Assembly: GCA_965214375.1 (NCBI GenBank)
Contig: OZ243947.1
Coordinates: forward strand, 2,542,001-2,606,000
DNA from: Endobugula sp965214375
GTDB taxonomy: Bacteria > Pseudomonadota > Gammaproteobacteria > Pseudomonadales > Cellvibrionaceae
Reading direction: 5' to 3'
Length of the DNA stretch: 64,000 bases
Under the pieces are notes generated by a model. The model was not told where the DNA came from. It saw only the letters and a list, made by a program, of their open reading frames with translations, and did not search any database. Every line of letters begins with the position of its first letter. The stretch's first letter is position 1. Below, piece by piece: positions 55,290-64,000 of the stretch. The translations under genes were made by a program, and so were the position numbers.

Positions 55290-56365
55290 AAATATTTTCC
55301 GGTGTGGCGTTGTAATACAACAAGTAATAGGGGAATTCCTATCAGTGTAGTGAGCACTCCTGCGGGTAACTCCAAGGGGGATATCAGCATGCGACTGAGA
55401 ATGTCTGCCCCCAATGTCAGGCAGGCACCACTGAGTAGACTAATCACCGTCAGTTGGCCGATATGACTTCCGACAAGTAGACGTACCATGTGTGGCACAA
55501 TCAATCCGACAAAGCCGATTGGACCCACCACTGCAGTAGCACTCGCCGCTAGTGCTACTGCAATACTAATGGCAATAACCCGCCAACGGTGAATGTGCAA
55601 ACCTAGCGATTGGGAGACATTATCGTCAAAGCGCATTAACGAAAGTGAAGGTAAGGTTATGATAAGTGCTAATAAGCTAATGACGGTCCAAGGTAACACG
55701 TTTATTAGGTGAGAAAAATCTCTTCCATAGAGACTGCCCGCCAACCAGAGTATGGTGGTTTCGGTGCGATTACCACCTAAGGCAACTACAATCCACATCA
55801 CCGTAGCAGTGAGAATAGCGCCCACAGCAACACCGTTAAGTGCCAACTTAATGGGGTCAATACCACCTTGCCAAGACAGCCTTAGTACTACTATGGCAGT
55901 TAATAAGCCGCCTATCAGAGCCGCAAAGGGTAGCCATGACAACGAGAGGGTTGCCGTGCTTCCATCAATTAATAAACCACTGATAATATCTGCACCAATT
56001 AAGAAAATAACAACAGCCATACTGGCCCCGCCAGACACGCCCATAACGCTGGGATCGGCCAGAGGGTTACGCACGACTGATTGTAAGATTAGCCCGGATA
56101 GAGCGAAATGGATGCCAACAATAGCTGCTAATAGTGTTCTGGGTAGACGTAGATTCCATAGCACCGCATAGTCGCTAGTGGTATATCTGGGCGCAAGTAG
56201 TTCTTGATAGACGGTTGATGCAGGTAGCGAAACCGAGCCCATTAATAGCGAGGCGATGATTAATATAATCAGACCAATAAATAACCCTGCGCTTATACCG
56301 ATAAATCTCCAGTGCAAGGGTTTGTTACTCGATAGCATTAGGCTTTTTCTTCGATTGAGTGGCAT
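55286..56365 (-). CDS. FecCD-type siderophore ABC permease, second subunit
   Basis: 359 residues from ATG 56365 (MPLNRRKSLMLSS), about nine or ten membrane helices. Family motifs LRLPRTLLAAIVGIHFALSG, NPLADPSVMGVSGGASMAVV and VGPIGFVGLIVPHMVRLLVGSH are intact. An upstream in-frame start would run into the first permease gene; the TAATG junction with it supports 56365. It is one of the few undamaged genes in this locus, though its partner permease is broken. Confidence 0.9.
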   Translation of the reverse strand: MPLNRRKSLMLSSNKPLHWRFIGISAGLFIGLIILIIASLLMGSVSLPASTVYQELLAPRYTTSDYAVLWNLRLPRTLLAAIVGIHFALSGLILQSVVRNPLADPSVMGVSGGASMAVVIFLIGADIISGLLIDGSTATLSLSWLPFAALIGGLLTAIVVLRLSWQGGIDPIKLALNGVAVGAILTATVMWIVVALGGNRTETTILWLAGSLYGRDFSHLINVLPWTVISLLALIITLPSLSLMRFDDNVSQSLGLHIHRWRVIAISIAVALAASATAVVGPIGFVGLIVPHMVRLLVGSHIGQLTVISLLSGACLTLGADILSRMLISPLELPAGVLTTLIGIPLLLVVLQRHTGKYL

Positions 56366-57336
56366 TATGAAGTTTGTTTTTTTATTAGGTAGATAAAAAG
56401 CGGCCCGCCAACCAATATGCACAATATGCCCACAGGTATGGAATATACTTTGGCAAATACATCCGCACAGCTAACCAAAGCAGCGCCAACTAATGCTGAC
56501 AAAGGCAGTAATACTTGATGATCATTACTCTTGTGTTGCTAATAGAAACGCACAATATGCGGCGACATCAAGCCAACAAATGCGATAGGGCCTGCAACGG
56601 CAACAGTGGCTGCTGTTAGTAAAACGGCAACCATGCCCAATAGCAGTCGCCACCAATGTATAGATAACCCCGGTGATCGGCTGGTCGTATCATCAAGCAT
56701 TAATATATTGAGTGGACGCGCACAACTAACCACTATGAGTAGACCAAGAAACACATAGGGGTAGAGCTGGTGTACGTGTTGCCAGATACGGTGGTTTAAA
56801 CTGCCTGCCAACCAGTAATATAAGCCTCCAGCATCAGCACTGGTGGTTACCATCAATGCAGTGATTCCTGCGCTAAAAATTAAAGAGGTACTGATGCCTG
56901 CCAGCGTAAGATGTAACGGGCTTCAATGTGTTTTCCAAGAAATTGAGAAGCAGATAATACCTGCGAATAAGCCACCGAAGGTTCCTACCATTAAGCGTGT
57001 CGACGTAGAACAATCGAATACTATGAAGCTTAGAACAATAGCAAATGCTGCACCAGATGATACGCCCATCAAGCTGGGAGAGCTCAGTGGGTTGCGCGTA
57101 ATTGACTGTATGATGGCACCTGCCATGCCCAATGCGGCCCCGAATAATATAGCGATCAGTAGGCGAGGTAGTCGCAATTCCTTAATAATAAATTGATGAG
57201 TGGTATCCTTACCGTATAAGAGTGCTTGCAGTATGTCTGCTAAAGGCACAGTAAAGTCGCCTATTATTAGCGACAGCACACTGGAAATCACCAAACTAAG
57301 GATGCATAACGCAATGAGCCAAGCTATTTTATTCAT
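56365..57336 (-). pseudogene. FecCD-type siderophore ABC permease, first subunit, TGA and TAG stops
   Basis: A full-length FecC-like frame of about 323 codons (MNKIAWLIALCILSLVISSV; LRLPRLLIAILFGAALGMAG; NPLSSPSLMGVSSGAAFAIV; GPIAFVGLMSPHIVRFY). It is cut by TGA at about 56923 after SWKTH and by TAG at about 56539 after VRFY. The frame is kept on both sides of each stop, through QVLLPLSALVGAALV to IYLIKKQTS. Two nonsense changes without frameshift mark a gene lost by point mutation. Confidence 0.88.
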
Positions 57337-57355
57337 ACCATGACACCAATCGGGA

Positions 57356-58315
57356 TTAATTATCAGTAAACGTCATTAGCTTCGCTTGTGCCTTGGTGGG
57401 TATGTCTTTCGGCTGGGGAAATGTAGTGGGGTAGAACAAGTACGCCAGTTCCCTAAGCACCATATCTCTCGCAATGGGGCCATGTGACATTACGTATTGA
57501 TCATTAACTCGAGATGCGCGCTTGTTTTTAACGGCGGTTAATTTTTCCCACACTGGATGATTAGTCACGGGGCCTTGCTCACCTTTAAAAGAGATAATGA
57601 CATCTGGATTCAGTTTTAATAACTTTTCCATTGAAACAGGCGCAGAATCAATTTTTTTTATTTCGGGGTTGGGGCTGTCACCTAAGCTATTATTCGCATT
57701 AAGAGCTGACATAATCGTAACTGTAAAGTTGTGATTGTAAAAACCATAAATCACGTCAGCCCAGTGCCATAAAAAAACAACACTGAGCTTGCCTGGTGAT
57801 TGTTGTTGATATTTTTCTAAATCAGCCGCGAAGCGCGCATTCAGTTCCGAGGCTTTTTCTGCTTCTCCAAGTGCCGTTCCTGCCGATATAATCGCACGGT
57901 TCGAATCTTCATAGGTAAACATATCGTAAGCGAGGAATTTTCCTATTTCTTCAAATTTTTTGGCGAAAGGTTCGGTATAGGTTCGTATGCCTATGGTTAA
58001 GTCCGGGTTTAATTGTGTGAGTAGTTCCATATTGGTTTCATGCACTGCACCTAAATCCACCATTGATTGAGTTTGATTGCCAAGGAAGGCTGATTGTTGG
58101 TGATTTAGTGTGGACAGCCCTGAGGCTGTTTTGCCTAAGGCAGAGAGTAAGTCGGCACCAAAGACAGAAACTGATGCGACTGATTGCGGTGCTTTATCAA
58201 ACGTTACCGCTTTGTTGCGGTCATCAATGACAGTGATAGGAAATGGATCGCTATAGGTTGTTTGTGAAAATAATAGCGCACTAATCAATATACTGCCGAC
58301 AATAGTTTCTCTCAT
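57356..58315 (-). CDS. Siderophore-binding periplasmic protein (FecB/FepB type)
   Basis: 319 residues. Signal peptide MRETIVGSILISALLFSQ..., then the class III binding-protein fold: ITVIDDRNKAVTFDKAPQSVASVSVFGADLL at the N-lobe, LLTQLNPDLTIGI, and KLNPDVIISFKGEQGP in the C-lobe. It delivers ferric siderophore to the permeases encoded downstream (19 bp to the first). The frame is intact. An operator-like region lies just upstream. Confidence 0.88.
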   Translation of the reverse strand: MRETIVGSILISALLFSQTTYSDPFPITVIDDRNKAVTFDKAPQSVASVSVFGADLLSALGKTASGLSTLNHQQSAFLGNQTQSMVDLGAVHETNMELLTQLNPDLTIGIRTYTEPFAKKFEEIGKFLAYDMFTYEDSNRAIISAGTALGEAEKASELNARFAADLEKYQQQSPGKLSVVFLWHWADVIYGFYNHNFTVTIMSALNANNSLGDSPNPEIKKIDSAPVSMEKLLKLNPDVIISFKGEQGPVTNHPVWEKLTAVKNKRASRVNDQYVMSHGPIARDMVLRELAYLFYPTTFPQPKDIPTKAQAKLMTFTDN

Positions 58316-58369
58316 ACTCTATACCTTGGTTGATCGAGCCGTAAGTATGTATAAGGTGCACATATCTTG

Positions 58370-58437
58370 CTACCCCAATCAGTATTAATTACCCCCGATG
58401 GATATTTTTCTTATGGTTATAAATTTTGCGCATTGGG
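58370..58437 (-). promoter_or_regulatory. Putative shared operator before the binding-protein gene
   Basis: On the minus strand, ATTTATAACCATAA, ATCC, CGGGGGTAATTAATA and TGGGGTAG appear in the same order and similar spacing as before the receptor gene. The divergent gap to the ABC gene at 58571 is 255 bp and otherwise shows nothing recognisable. Confidence 0.45.
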
Positions 58438-58570
58438 GCTGTATTTGACCGATCAGGGGAGTATCTGTGTTGCTCTCAGCTTACACTGTGTTGCTCATTA
58501 GTAGTGGAACATCTCATCAATGTAGAGCAGTAAAACTAAAGGTCTAAATAAAGACAAAGCTTGGCATGAT

Positions 58571-60320
58571 TTGTATCTATTGATATTGCCAGAAAGTGCC
58601 AGTTTGTGGTGTGTATTACTATTTACACTGATTGCTGTTTTGTGTGAGCTTTCAATTTATGTTTTTATTTTTCAGGCAATTGAGGCCTTGCTCTATCTTC
58701 ATCACGAGTCAGCTGACTTTTTGTTCATGCTTGCTGCGTATGTTTCACTTGCTTTGGTATTCAAAACGCTCTTTTATGGCCTTGCTTATTATATTAGCCA
58801 TAGAGCAGCATATAGCATTTTATTTCAGACGCGTACATCGCTAGTTGCCAAGTTAGCTTGGGCTCCTTTGCTTTGGTTACAACGACGTCATTCTGGTGAA
58901 TTAAAGCGTGCAGTGTTGCAAGATGTTGAAGCAATAGAAACGTTTATCGCTCATCATACAGTAGAAGTGTTAGCCGCGATTTTCAGTCCTTTATTAATGA
59001 CCTTATGGCTATTTGATGTTGATTGGCGTCTAGCGTTGGCGACTGTAGTAACGGCACCGCCAGCATTATTGGTGGCGTCACTCTTTATGCGCAATATGCA
59101 TCATCAATATGACGAATATCACCAAGCAGTCAATGCTTTGGATAGTGTAACAGTGGAGTATGTACGCAATATCCCGGTCATGAAAGTATTTCGTCAAGAT
59201 GCAAATCAGTTCGATAAAATTAAACGGAGTGTAAACGACTATTATTTCTTTATTGATCGTTTAACTAAACGAACGATTCCAGGTTGGTCTCTGTGTAATA
59301 GTTTACTAAGTGCTAATCTGTTTTTTTTTACCTTTAAGTATATGGTTTTATGCTGATAATCAAATTGCCCTGACTGAGATTGTTATGGTGGTTGTTCTGG
59401 GCACGGGTATGTTGAAACCGCTGTTGAGAATCAGTCGATTTTTTATGGAGATTAATCAAATACTTTCCAGTGTTCGTCATATTAGCCCTATACTCGCGTT
59501 AAATTCTGTTGACTCCATAAAACACACTGATATTAATGAGCCGATAGCAATTAGTTTTCATCATGTTAATTTCAGTTATCGTGAGAAGCTAGTGTTGCAC
59601 GATGTTCACTTATCTCTTGATGCAGGCAGTAACAACATAGTAGTGGGCTCCTCAGGTGCAGGAAAATCAACCATTGCACACTTGTTAACAGGCTTGTTGT
59701 TGCCTGACTCTGGTGATATTAATCTTAATAATGTTGCTTTATGGGAGCTGAATTACGCACAGAAAAGTACATTGATAGCATTGGTGAGCCAAGATGTCTT
59801 TTTATTTAAAGGGAGTATTCTCGACAATATTATTTTGGGTAATCCTCAAGCAACTACACAGCAGATAACACTCGCATTACAAACGGCGCAGCTTGATGAA
59901 TGTATTCAAACGTTAGAGAAAGGCGTGAATACGCTTATTGATGAACAGGGAGTACGTTTGTCGGGTGGTGAAAAACAACGTATTACGATTGCTCGCGCAC
60001 TATTAGCTGATACACCGCTATTGATTTTAGATGAAGTGACCTCTTCCTTAGATAATGTTACACAAGCGAATTTTTTTCGATCGCTTAGAAATAATTATCC
60101 TGATAAAACTACTCTGTGTATCAGTCATAATCTTTATGGTGTTGAGTCAGTAGATCAAATAATTATTATACTTGATGGGACTATTGCAGATAGTGGCACA
60201 CACGATGAATTGCTTGCGCGCAATCATTTTTACCAAGCCAGTTGGCAGTGCCAGCAACAAGGCGAGCAATGGTCTATAGCCAATATAGATGTTAGTAATA
60301 AGGGTGACTTGCATGAATAG
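58571..60320 (+). pseudogene. Exporter-fold ABC protein (YbtP/PchH-like), frameshift in a T-run
   Basis: A fused membrane-ATPase protein of the type that imports ferric siderophores in YbtPQ and IrtAB. Six-helix domain first, with VLQDVEAIETFIAHHTVEV as the coupling region. The frame breaks at nine T (59321-59329); eight T would join SANLFF to LPLSIWFYADNQIALTEI. The ATPase domain is intact: Walker A GSSGAGKST, signature LSGGEKQRITIARAL, Walker B LLILDEVTSSLD. The start is unclear; TTG 58571 is the first usable codon. It overlaps the next gene by 8 bp. Confidence 0.82.
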
Positions 60321-62064
60321 AGTATCGGTTGGAGAGGCCGCTAGCGTTCTACATAATGTCTACAGGGTGATAAAAGTCAGTGGGGTTTCTCCGTGGCAGT
60401 TTTATCAAGGTATTTTTTTTTGGACAGTAGAGCGATGTGTTGATGTGTTTCCTATGTTGGTTTTTTTCTTTTGGTTGATGTTGACTATTAATAATGATAG
60501 TCGTTATTCAATGATTTTTTTTGGTGTTGTATTAGCTTTTTTTTATTCATTTGTTTTTTCTTTTATGGCTCAGCGTCAAAGTTTTTTGGGCGGCTACTAT
60601 ATTATGAAAAATTATAGAAAAAAATTAATCGACCATATTCGTCAATTGAAAATCTGTAACGTGTATCAATATCGATCTGGTGAACTTGCAGAATTACTGA
60701 CAGATGATATAAAATGAGTAGAATCTATTTTTACTCATGTGTTTGTTGATTTGTTGTCTGCTATTTTTGCTCCGACGATTATATTGCTATGCGTGGCGTT
60801 AGTCGATTGGCGGTTGGCTATCAACTTTTTTGTTGTTATTCCGTTTGCATTCGGTTTGCTTGTTTTTGGTAAACAATTTTTTATTCGTACGAGTGAATAT
60901 AAGCAATCACTGTTTGCAGATGCGGCTGTTTTGTTAGTGGAGTTTATTAGTGGATTAAAAACTTTGCGTTTATATAATAAGGCTGATGTTTGGTCAGAGC
61001 ATCTTTTTCGTCGGTTTATTGAGATAAAAAAAGCGAGTTTGGCTGTTGAGGCGTGGGGTGCCGGACCTGTGGTTGGTTACCGTTTTATTGTAGAGCTAGG
61101 TATTGTTTTATTACTGGCGGCGTGTGCAATTAATGTTGATGCTAATAATCATATGTTATGGTTATTTTTATTTTTTATTATATTTCAAGTATTAAGTCCG
61201 TTAATGGAAGTCTCTGAGCAGTTAACAATATTAAATTATGCCGTCCGTAGTGAGATAAAAACAAATACATTTTTTAATCAGCCACTTTTAATTGAACCGA
61301 AAAATTTTTGCAAGCCCGACCGCTATGATATTTTTTTTGAAAATGTCTATTTTAATTATAGTGATGAAAGTTTATCGGATAATGTATTAAATAATATTTC
61401 TTTTTCTGTGCCGCAAAATACCATCACTGCCATTGTTGGTCCATCGGGATCAGGTAATAGTAGTATTATGAGCCTATTATTACGATTTTATGATCCGAAA
61501 TCTGGATATATTATGTTGGTTGGTAAAACACTACAATCCATTGGTAGTGAACAACTCTATGAGTATGTCAGTATGGTTTTCCAGAATGTTCAGCTCTGCG
61601 ATGGTACAGTGCTAGAAAACGTGAGGATTGGCCGACGTAATGCTACTGACATTGATGTTGTTGAAGCATGTAAAACGGCTAATTGCCACTCTTTTATTAA
61701 AGCACTAACTGAAGGCTATTACACTCGAGTAGGTGAAGGCGGCATGCATCTCTCAGGAGGAGAGCGTCAACGTTTATCTATTGCTCGAGCATTGTGAAAG
61801 AATGCGCCAGTACTATTGCTCGATGAGCCAACTGCTTCAGTTGATATTCAATCACAACAAGCTATTCAGCAGGCGCTCAATCAATTAGTGGTTGGGCGTA
61901 CAGTCATCATGATTGCTCATCGTTTACATAGTGTCGTCAATGCTGATCAAATTATTGTGTTGAATAAGGGGGAAATTATTTATCATGGATCACATCAATC
62001 ATTAATCAAATATTGTGATGTATATAAGGAATTATGGTTTTCACAAAATAAAGGTTGCTGTTAA
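60313..62064 (+). pseudogene. Exporter-fold ABC protein (YbtQ/PchI-like), two TGA stops and mutated Walker A
   Basis: Partner of the preceding gene. From ATG 60313 the six-helix domain runs to TGA 60715 (DDIK-stop-VESIFTH, probably Arg CGA or Trp originally) and on in frame. The ATPase has TGA at 61795 within ARAL-stop-KNAPVLLLDEPTAS, where Leu is expected (TTA to TGA). The Walker A loop reads GPSGSGNSS: the essential Lys is Asn (AAA to AAT/AAC type change). Signature LSGGERQRLSIARAL is kept. Three independent inactivating changes show it no longer functions. Confidence 0.87.
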
Positions 62065-62066
62065 AT

Positions 62067-63752
62067 ATGCGATTTTTTATAAGCTTAAGTATATGTTTCT
62101 TTATTGTTGGATGTTTTGATAAAAGCATTAAAATTAGTGATCCAGAAACGCTTAAAACCATCGAAGCTGGTCAAATAATAGGGTATTCAGTGTCGGATAA
62201 TATTGCTGTCTGGAAAGGTATTCCATTTGCGGCAAACACAGGCGGTAATAATCGTTGGCTGCCTCCGCAGTCGGTTTCGTCTTGGGATGATGTTCGAGAA
62301 ATGCTGGTGTCATGTGAGAAATGTGTTCAAGAAAAAGAATCTTATCGTTATCAACGCTATCCCGAATTAGTAGGTAGTGAAGACTGTTTATATCTGGACG
62401 TTTACGCGCCCAAAAAAGCCACTAAACAACCTTTACCTGTATTTGTATGGATACACGGCGGTGCCAATTTAATGGGTGGCGCCGATTATATTGATGCCTC
62501 CAAGTTTGCACAACAGTAGCAAGTTGTTGTTGTCGCTATTCAATATCGACTCGGATTACTGGGTTGGTTCGCACATCCAGATATTATTGCCAATCCAGAC
62601 GCAACTGCAAATTTAGGTTTGTTAGATATGATTGCCGGATTAGAGTGGGTGCAAAAAAATATTCCGCAGTTTAATGGTGATACGAATAATATTACCTTGA
62701 TGGGCGAAAGTGCAGGTGCTGCCAATATAGATTTGTTGATGGCTGCGCCTCAAGCACAGTCACTTTTCCAGCGTGCGATTATGATCTCTGGCTTTTTTTA
62801 TAGAAGCACCGTAGATGAAGCTATGCATGGGTCTTCTAATGTGCTTAATCACTCTGGGCGTTTACTGAATAATTATACATCTTATAAAGTTCCGTCACTT
62901 AAACATTTACGACAGTTATCACCACAAGACATCCTTAACGCAACCATCCCCTTTTCTGCAGCAGCATTTAGTGCTGAGTTTGAGATTGGTGATGTACTTC
63001 AATATGGAATTGAAGATAATGTGACTGTTATGAAAGAATCGCGCATTAAAATGCTAAATAATAAACGTGAAAAGCCAGCAATTATTATTGGTGGTAATCG
63101 TGATGAAATGCGATCTTTTCTTGCAACAGACCCTCGCACTGTAAGTTATTATTTAGGTTTATTTCCTAGTTTTGATGATCCCTTTTTTTACGAAAAAGCA
63201 GTGAAATATGCTAGTCGTTTATGGTTAATTAAAGGGGTATATGAACCTGCAAAGACCTACGCTAGTTTAGGGTACGATGTTTATGTTTATCGTTTTGATT
63301 GGGATGACGTAGGTAATTTTTTATGGGTGGACTTGAAAGATTTTGCTTGTGCTGCACACAGTATTGGACTTGCCTTTGTGTTTAATGACTTTTTGATTGC
63401 CCCAATGGCACAATATTTATACCCGGGAAATAATCGCGACACTCAAAGCATTTTAGCCCATCAGATTGGTCAGTACTTTGGAAATTTTTCCAAAGGGGAG
63501 AAAATTTTAAAAACAGACAATGTTGTTTGGTCAAAGTTTACCACAGAAAAATCGGCGGTATTATTAATGGATATTGCAGAAGATGGAGGTTTGCGTATGG
63601 TTAATACGGTGGATCATTATGCAAGTTGGTTAGCTGACTTGAAAAATGATGCTGAAATTACTCAACAGCAGCGTTGTTTAATTGTTGATCTTCTTGGTGG
63701 AATAGCGCGTGATCAAGAAATGAATATAAGAGAAACTCTTGGTTGTTATTAA
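62067..63752 (+). pseudogene. Lipoprotein carboxylesterase type B, in-frame TAG
   Basis: From ATG 62067 a lipoprotein signal (FISLSICFFIVGC, lipobox Cys19) precedes a type-B carboxylesterase. Motifs: IAVWKGIPFAAN, SEDCLYLDVYAP, the oxyanion loop WIHGGANLMGG, nucleophile elbow MGESAGAAN, and a Glu/His-bearing C-terminal half. TAG at 62517-62519 interrupts AQQ-stop-QVVVVAIQYRLG and the frame continues. Its place after the siderophore ABC genes suggests hydrolysis of an ester siderophore or its product, but this is inference. An AAGG site precedes the start, 2 bp after the previous stop. Confidence 0.83.
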
Positions 63753-63931
63753 GTTAATTAATATTTACTTAGAAGCATTGCCATATTATGCCTCTATTAA
63801 TAGAGTATATATTCCCTCTAACATATACCGTGTTGGTGAAATTTACAGCAATGTGAATTGTGGGGTATAAGGTGGGGTATCTTGGTCTTGCCCATTTTAA
63901 ATTTTTAATAAAAACAATGCATTACAAGCCA
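63753..63931. other. Gap after the esterase
   Basis: 179 bp, AT-rich, without a gene. It contains the palindrome CTCTATTAATAGAG at 63792-63805, which may help end transcription. Confidence 0.4.
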
Positions 63932-63984
63932 ATGGGTGACCTGATGTAACAGCCGGTTAGCCAGCCTATAAAAACAAAAACCCC
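63932..63984 (+). repeat. Direct repeat, right copy: relic of a groEL 3' end
   Basis: Aligns gap-free to 51056-51108 (end of groEL plus leader of its terminator), 41 of 53 positions identical by my count, same orientation, 12.9 kb away. The rest of a groEL gene is absent to the left of it, so this is a fragment. It is followed by CCCCATAATTTTTT, which resembles a truncated terminator. Confidence 0.6.
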
Positions 63985-64000
63985 ATAATTTTTTGCTTAT

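Noticed and set aside
58316..58570. Riboswitch or small RNA in the divergent gap before the binding-protein gene
   Set aside because: Only operator-like blocks are visible; no conserved RNA fold was recognised.
28505..63752. Alternative genetic code or widespread stop-codon readthrough
   Set aside because: All three stops appear inside damaged genes and replace different amino acids, frameshifts and a lost Walker lysine accompany them, and long core genes use the same stops normally.

Overview
This is gammaproteobacterial chromosome of the Pseudomonas/Cellvibrio kind, about 45% GC by eye. The evidence is the complete mraZ-to-lpxC division and cell-wall cluster, an M23 peptidase gene between lpxC and secA, the rsmI/lpoA/yraN/diaA block, and the pilA-pilB-pilC-pilD-coaE-yacG block with nadC and ampD nearby, an arrangement known from pseudomonads. 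The species cannot be named from the sequence. Core genes are intact, while accessory genes carry many premature stops, frameshifts and lost key residues. The genome seems to be shedding accessory functions, as host-associated or niche-restricted bacteria often do (inference).

Layout. 1-3963: diaA (partial), yraN and lpoA leftward, rsmI rightward, and RNase P RNA. 4146-22254: the dcw cluster (mraZ rsmH ftsL ftsI murE murF mraY murD ftsW murG murC ddl ftsQ ftsA ftsZ lpxC), with a promoter and MraZ operator repeats in front and almost every gene touching or overlapping the next. 22537-28332: M23 peptidase, secA, argJ and mutT. 28505-33168: yacG (nonsense), coaE, pilD, pilC and pilB leftward, divergent from pilA (33471), which has a sigma54-like promoter and a terminator. 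34076-43526: an accessory block between pilA and nadC, with a broken pilin-glycosylation-type ligase, a BrnT/BrnA pair, a decayed RHS locus with an embedded thrombospondin-type-3 repeat ORF, a broken DUF4124-glutaredoxin gene and a small outer-membrane barrel. 43530-48895: nadC, a decayed second BrnTA, a retropepsin-like protease, ampD and ampG (muropeptide recycling), a PIN toxin/antitoxin pair and fxsA. 48919-51135: heat-shock promoter, groES, groEL and terminator. 51173-63752: an iron-siderophore uptake locus (Fur box, AraC regulator, TonB receptor, FecBCDE-type importer, two exporter-fold ABC proteins, lipoprotein esterase) in which most genes are broken.

The most unusual structure is a family of four roughly 90-105 bp elements (26438-26542, 26597-26684, 28330-28437, 47506-47608). 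All share one core of about 65 bp, but each is flanked by its own 16-22 bp inverted-repeat arms, different at every locus. Arms of two elements contain the stop codons of neighbouring genes. A second notable structure is a 53-bp imperfect direct repeat of the groEL 3' end that lies on both sides of the iron-uptake locus (51056-51108 and 63932-63984), consistent with an island inserted at groEL.
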